Made by a program: the position numbers and the translations under genes. The notes below the pieces were generated by a model. It searched no databases, was not told where the DNA came from, and worked only from the letters and a program-made list of their open reading frames with translations. 42,247 bases of DNA, taken from contig CAYMUN010000008.1 in the NCBI GenBank assembly GCA_964393835.1, positions 1 through 42,247 of the forward strand, read 5' to 3'. Source of the DNA: CAYMUN01 sp964393835 (GTDB taxonomy: Bacteria; Patescibacteriota; Saccharimonadia; Saccharimonadales; UBA4665). This document shows positions 40,202-42,247 of the stretch, piece after piece (the first letter of the stretch is position 1; every line of letters begins with the position of its first letter).

Positions 40202-40642
40202 TTAAACATCGAGGTCGTCGAGATCAGCTAGCTCAGCCCGAGCCTGGCGGACGCGATCACTAGTCTGGTCTTCTTCCTTGGCAGGAGGAGCGGATTCTTC
40301 TACGGTTTCGGTTTCATCGGCTACAGTTTCGGCTGGTGTATCATCCGCGTCAGTGGCGACTGGGGCGACAGGAGCAGACCCGCCGTGATCGTCGGGACCG
40401 TTGTCGATAATTTTGAGGTTGTAGCGGGCATCGTTTTTAGTGCCCAGGGCGCGAAGCAACGTACGAAGGGATTGAGCAGTAGCTCCTCGTTTGCCGATGA
40501 CCCGACCAAGATCCTCAGGGTCGACCGTCAATTCCAGTAATACGCCTTTTTCGTCGATGCGGCGGTCGATATGGACGGCCTCTGGTTTACCTACTAGTGA
40601 TTTAACGACGTACTCAATGAATTGCTGATCAATATCACTCAT
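40202..40642 (-). CDS. khpA: KH-domain RNA-binding protein with long acidic tail
   Basis: The 146-residue protein has a KhpA-type KH domain with GRVIGKRGATAQSLR (46-60), which binds RNA. KhpA is normally about 75-80 residues; here a further ~65-residue acidic tail (DADDTPAETVADETETVEES...) follows, ending ELADLDDLDV. SD GAGGAG precedes the ATG. It sits between rpsP and trmD, the usual location. Confidence 0.9.
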   Translation of the reverse strand: MSDIDQQFIEYVVKSLVGKPEAVHIDRRIDEKGVLLELTVDPEDLGRVIGKRGATAQSLRTLLRALGTKNDARYNLKIIDNGPDDHGGSAPVAPVATDADDTPAETVADETETVEESAPPAKEEDQTSDRVRQARAELADLDDLDV

Positions 40643-40733
40643 GTGACAGTCTCCTCGGGTTAGATTTGATTTTATTAATTATAGCAAAGTGCTTACGTCG
40701 GATTGTGAAATTTCTCGTACCGCACGGCTACGA

Positions 40734-41156
40734 TTAGGCTTTTTCGGCTTCTTCGGCTTCTTCGGCGGGCTCTTTAACTGGGGCTTCGACAGCTGCCTCA
40801 GCGGCTTCAGGTGTCTCGGCAGCGGTTTCTTCGGCAGGTTTAGCTGGCGCAGTGCTGCGACGCTTTTCGGCATTTCTGACTGCTCGCTCTTTGTCGGTAG
40901 GCAGTTTGACCCAATCAGGCAGTTTGACACCCTCGCTTTTGAGAATACGCGTCACGCGAGTCGAGGGCTGGGCTCCATGCTCTAGATAAAAAGCAGCTTT
41001 TTCTTTATTAAGAATCACGGTTTTGGCGTGGGGATCATAACTGCCAAGGGGAGCGACGATCTTACCGCTAGTGGGAGTCAAGCGCGAATCCTGCACAATA
41101 ATACGGAACATGGCATGGCCCTTGCGGCCGGTACGTTGCATACGAATAGTTAACAT
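40734..41156 (-). CDS. rpsP: 30S ribosomal protein bS16 with extended tail
   Basis: The 140-residue protein starts MLTIRMQRTGRKGHAMFRIIV, the bS16 signature, and continues with the GSYDPHAKTVILNKE and GAQPSTRVTRILK segments. The bS16 core is about 80-90 residues; an Ala/Glu/Pro/Lys tail of about 45 residues follows, as in some actinobacterial and CPR versions. TAGAAT (41171-41166) ends 9 nt before the ATG with no Shine-Dalgarno. Followed by khpA 91 nt downstream. Confidence 0.95.
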   Translation of the reverse strand: MLTIRMQRTGRKGHAMFRIIVQDSRLTPTSGKIVAPLGSYDPHAKTVILNKEKAAFYLEHGAQPSTRVTRILKSEGVKLPDWVKLPTDKERAVRNAEKRRSTAPAKPAEETAAETPEAAEAAVEAPVKEPAEEAEEAEKA

Positions 41157-41203
41157 AATCTAGCTATTCTACAGATAAGCGTCTCTGTTGTCAAGGAGGC
41201 CCT

Positions 41204-41905
41204 TTAGGAAGTTTCCCGGTAGTACTGCAGGGCGGCTTCAGCGGCTTTTTGTTGGGCGGCTTGTTTGCTAGGGCCCGTGCCCTGGCCGCGCAGGTTGTTG
41301 CCGACGTATACGCCAACGGTAAAAGTCTTGTCGTGGTCAGGCCCATCTTCGTTCATGACTTTGTAGACCGGTGTGGCCGTTTCCTGGCTCTGGGCTAGCT
41401 CTTGCAGGTGGGATTTCGGATCCATCCAGGAACCGCTAGATAATATTTCCTCAAAGGTGCTCAGGATAGTTTCGGTGATGAATTGTTTGGCGGCCTGGTA
41501 GCCCTGATCGATATACAGCGCACCGACGACAGCTTCAAAACTGTTAGCCAGGATCTGGGCACGAGCACGATCCGTACCTCGCTTTTCGCCGCGACTTAGC
41601 CGTAATAGTGGCTCGAAGCCGTATTTAGTAGCCGCCGCGCCGATGCTTTCAGTCCGGACGAGCGAGCTGCGCCAGTTTGTCAGGACGCCCTCGGGGTCAG
41701 GATAATTCCCATACAGGTATTCGGTAACCACTAGCTCAAGGACTGCGTCACCCAAAAACTCAAGGCGTTCATTATGAGCATGGACGGTTTTTTTGTGCTC
41801 GTTAAGATAGGAGCGGTGCGTAAAAGCGGTGATTAACAACTCAATATCATTGAATGTCACATGCAGTTTGTCGGTGGCAAAGGCTTGATAGGCGGCGGTA
41901 TCCAT
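41204..41905 (-). CDS. rnc: Ribonuclease III
   Basis: The 233-residue enzyme cleaves double-stranded RNA in rRNA and mRNA processing. The catalytic signature ERLEFLGDAVLEL is at 46-58 and the second acidic site in the FEAVVGALYIDQGY helix. A dsRNA-binding domain (DPKSHLQELAQ ... SKQAAQQKAAEAAL) follows. The CTTAAC/GTTAAG palindrome (41910-41923) lies in the leader. The Nudix gene ends 22 nt upstream in the same direction, so they may be cotranscribed. Confidence 0.95.
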   Translation of the reverse strand: MDTAAYQAFATDKLHVTFNDIELLITAFTHRSYLNEHKKTVHAHNERLEFLGDAVLELVVTEYLYGNYPDPEGVLTNWRSSLVRTESIGAAATKYGFEPLLRLSRGEKRGTDRARAQILANSFEAVVGALYIDQGYQAAKQFITETILSTFEEILSSGSWMDPKSHLQELAQSQETATPVYKVMNEDGPDHDKTFTVGVYVGNNLRGQGTGPSKQAAQQKAAEAALQYYRETS

Positions 41906-41909
41906 AATG

Positions 41910-41923
41910 CTTAACTTGTTAAG
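41910..41923. promoter_or_regulatory. Palindrome before rnc
   Basis: CTTAAC and GTTAAG (41910-41923) are a perfect inverted repeat with a 2-nt centre, 4 nt before the rnc ATG. It could form a small hairpin in the leader, relevant as RNase III often cleaves its own leader, or be an operator. Confidence 0.35.
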
Positions 41924-41927
41924 TATC

Positions 41928-42247
41928 CTATAATTTCCCTTCTCGAATTTTTTTCATACCAAGCAGAATTAATTTACCGATATCATCATAGGCGATCTTA
42001 TCGACAGCCTCGGCGGCTGGCAGCCATTTGATGTCATTCAACCAATCCTCGGGGTGTAGCTTGTCGCTGTTACCACGCCCCTCGACCAGGTAGATATGCA
42101 TAGTCATCAAGACGAGCGTGTGATTACGGCGATAGCGGAAATTGACTTTACCCAGCCAGCTGTAGACCTTCATTTCCTGCAGGCCGGTTTCCTCGCGGAT
42201 TTCACGCTCGGCCGTTTGCTTGGGCTCTTCGCCGGGCTCGACATGGC
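41928..42247 (-). CDS. Nudix hydrolase, partial (N terminus off window)
   Basis: Reading leftward from the window edge the frame gives HVEPGEEPKQTAEREIREETGLQEM, which contains the Nudix box (E...AEREIREETGL) and continues with the beta-strands FRYRRNHTLVLMTMHIYLVE and C-terminal WLPAAEAVDKI. The ATG at 42173 is internal, not a start. Nudix enzymes remove phosphate from nucleoside diphosphate derivatives; substrate unknown. The gene runs off the right edge. Confidence 0.85.
   Translation of the reverse strand, partial: HVEPGEEPKQTAEREIREETGLQEMKVYSWLGKVNFRYRRNHTLVLMTMHIYLVEGRGNSDKLHPEDWLNDIKWLPAAEAVDKIAYDDIGKLILLGMKKIREGKL

Overview
The window reads as chromosome of a Candidatus Saccharibacteria (TM7) or closely related CPR/Patescibacteria member. 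The evidence is the ribosomal-maturation block rnc-rpsP-khpA-trmD-S26 peptidase, short proteins, several surface proteins with sequence styles common in CPR genomes (DUF5667-like, DUF916-like, and proteins with a C-terminal DYAE/GRVPV domain), a cytochrome bo3 operon of the kind known from environmental Saccharibacteria, and standard use of TGA as a stop. Taxonomy was judged from gene content only; no search was run.

Left part (1-9800) is an accessory zone: the 3' end of tRNA-Gln, a zeta-toxin-like kinase with a previously untracked 52-residue downstream gene, an egghead-like glycosyltransferase flanked by two near-identical 23-bp repeats, a protein-isoaspartate methyltransferase, a 1083-residue membrane-anchored coiled-coil protein, two VOC proteins, two small membrane proteins, a hairpin-rich intergenic block, and a secreted-protein gene with strongly GC-rich codons that looks acquired from an actinobacterium.

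Middle (9800-29300): a poly-gamma-glutamate-type operon (tandem-duplicated PgsC, PgsB, and a membrane-anchored CHAP peptidase in place of PgsA), a YcnI-like copper protein, a MarR regulator, an FN3-repeat secreted protein, a DrrAB-like ABC exporter, a polyprenyl diphosphate synthase sharing a divergent promoter with cyoABCDE, a PGPGW membrane protein, a DsbA-fold protein without cysteines, glutamate dehydrogenase, a partial riboflavin/FMN cluster (RFK-ribE-ribH), Mn-type superoxide dismutase and a soluble two-component pair. Together these suggest an aerotolerant or oxygen-consuming cell with a quinol oxidase whose quinol-site residues are intact.

Right part (29300-42247): a leftward cell-surface operon (two proteins with WxL-like terminal strands, two DUF916-like membrane-anchored proteins, a 1382-residue fibre), a small membrane protein, then the conserved S26/trmD/khpA/rpsP/rnc block and a Nudix hydrolase running off the end.

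A theme across the window is transcription-start architecture. About fifteen genes, nearly all first genes of operons, have a -10-like hexamer ending 6-9 nt before the start codon and no Shine-Dalgarno, suggesting leaderless mRNAs, whereas other genes carry clear Shine-Dalgarno sites. This pattern was used to choose several start codons.
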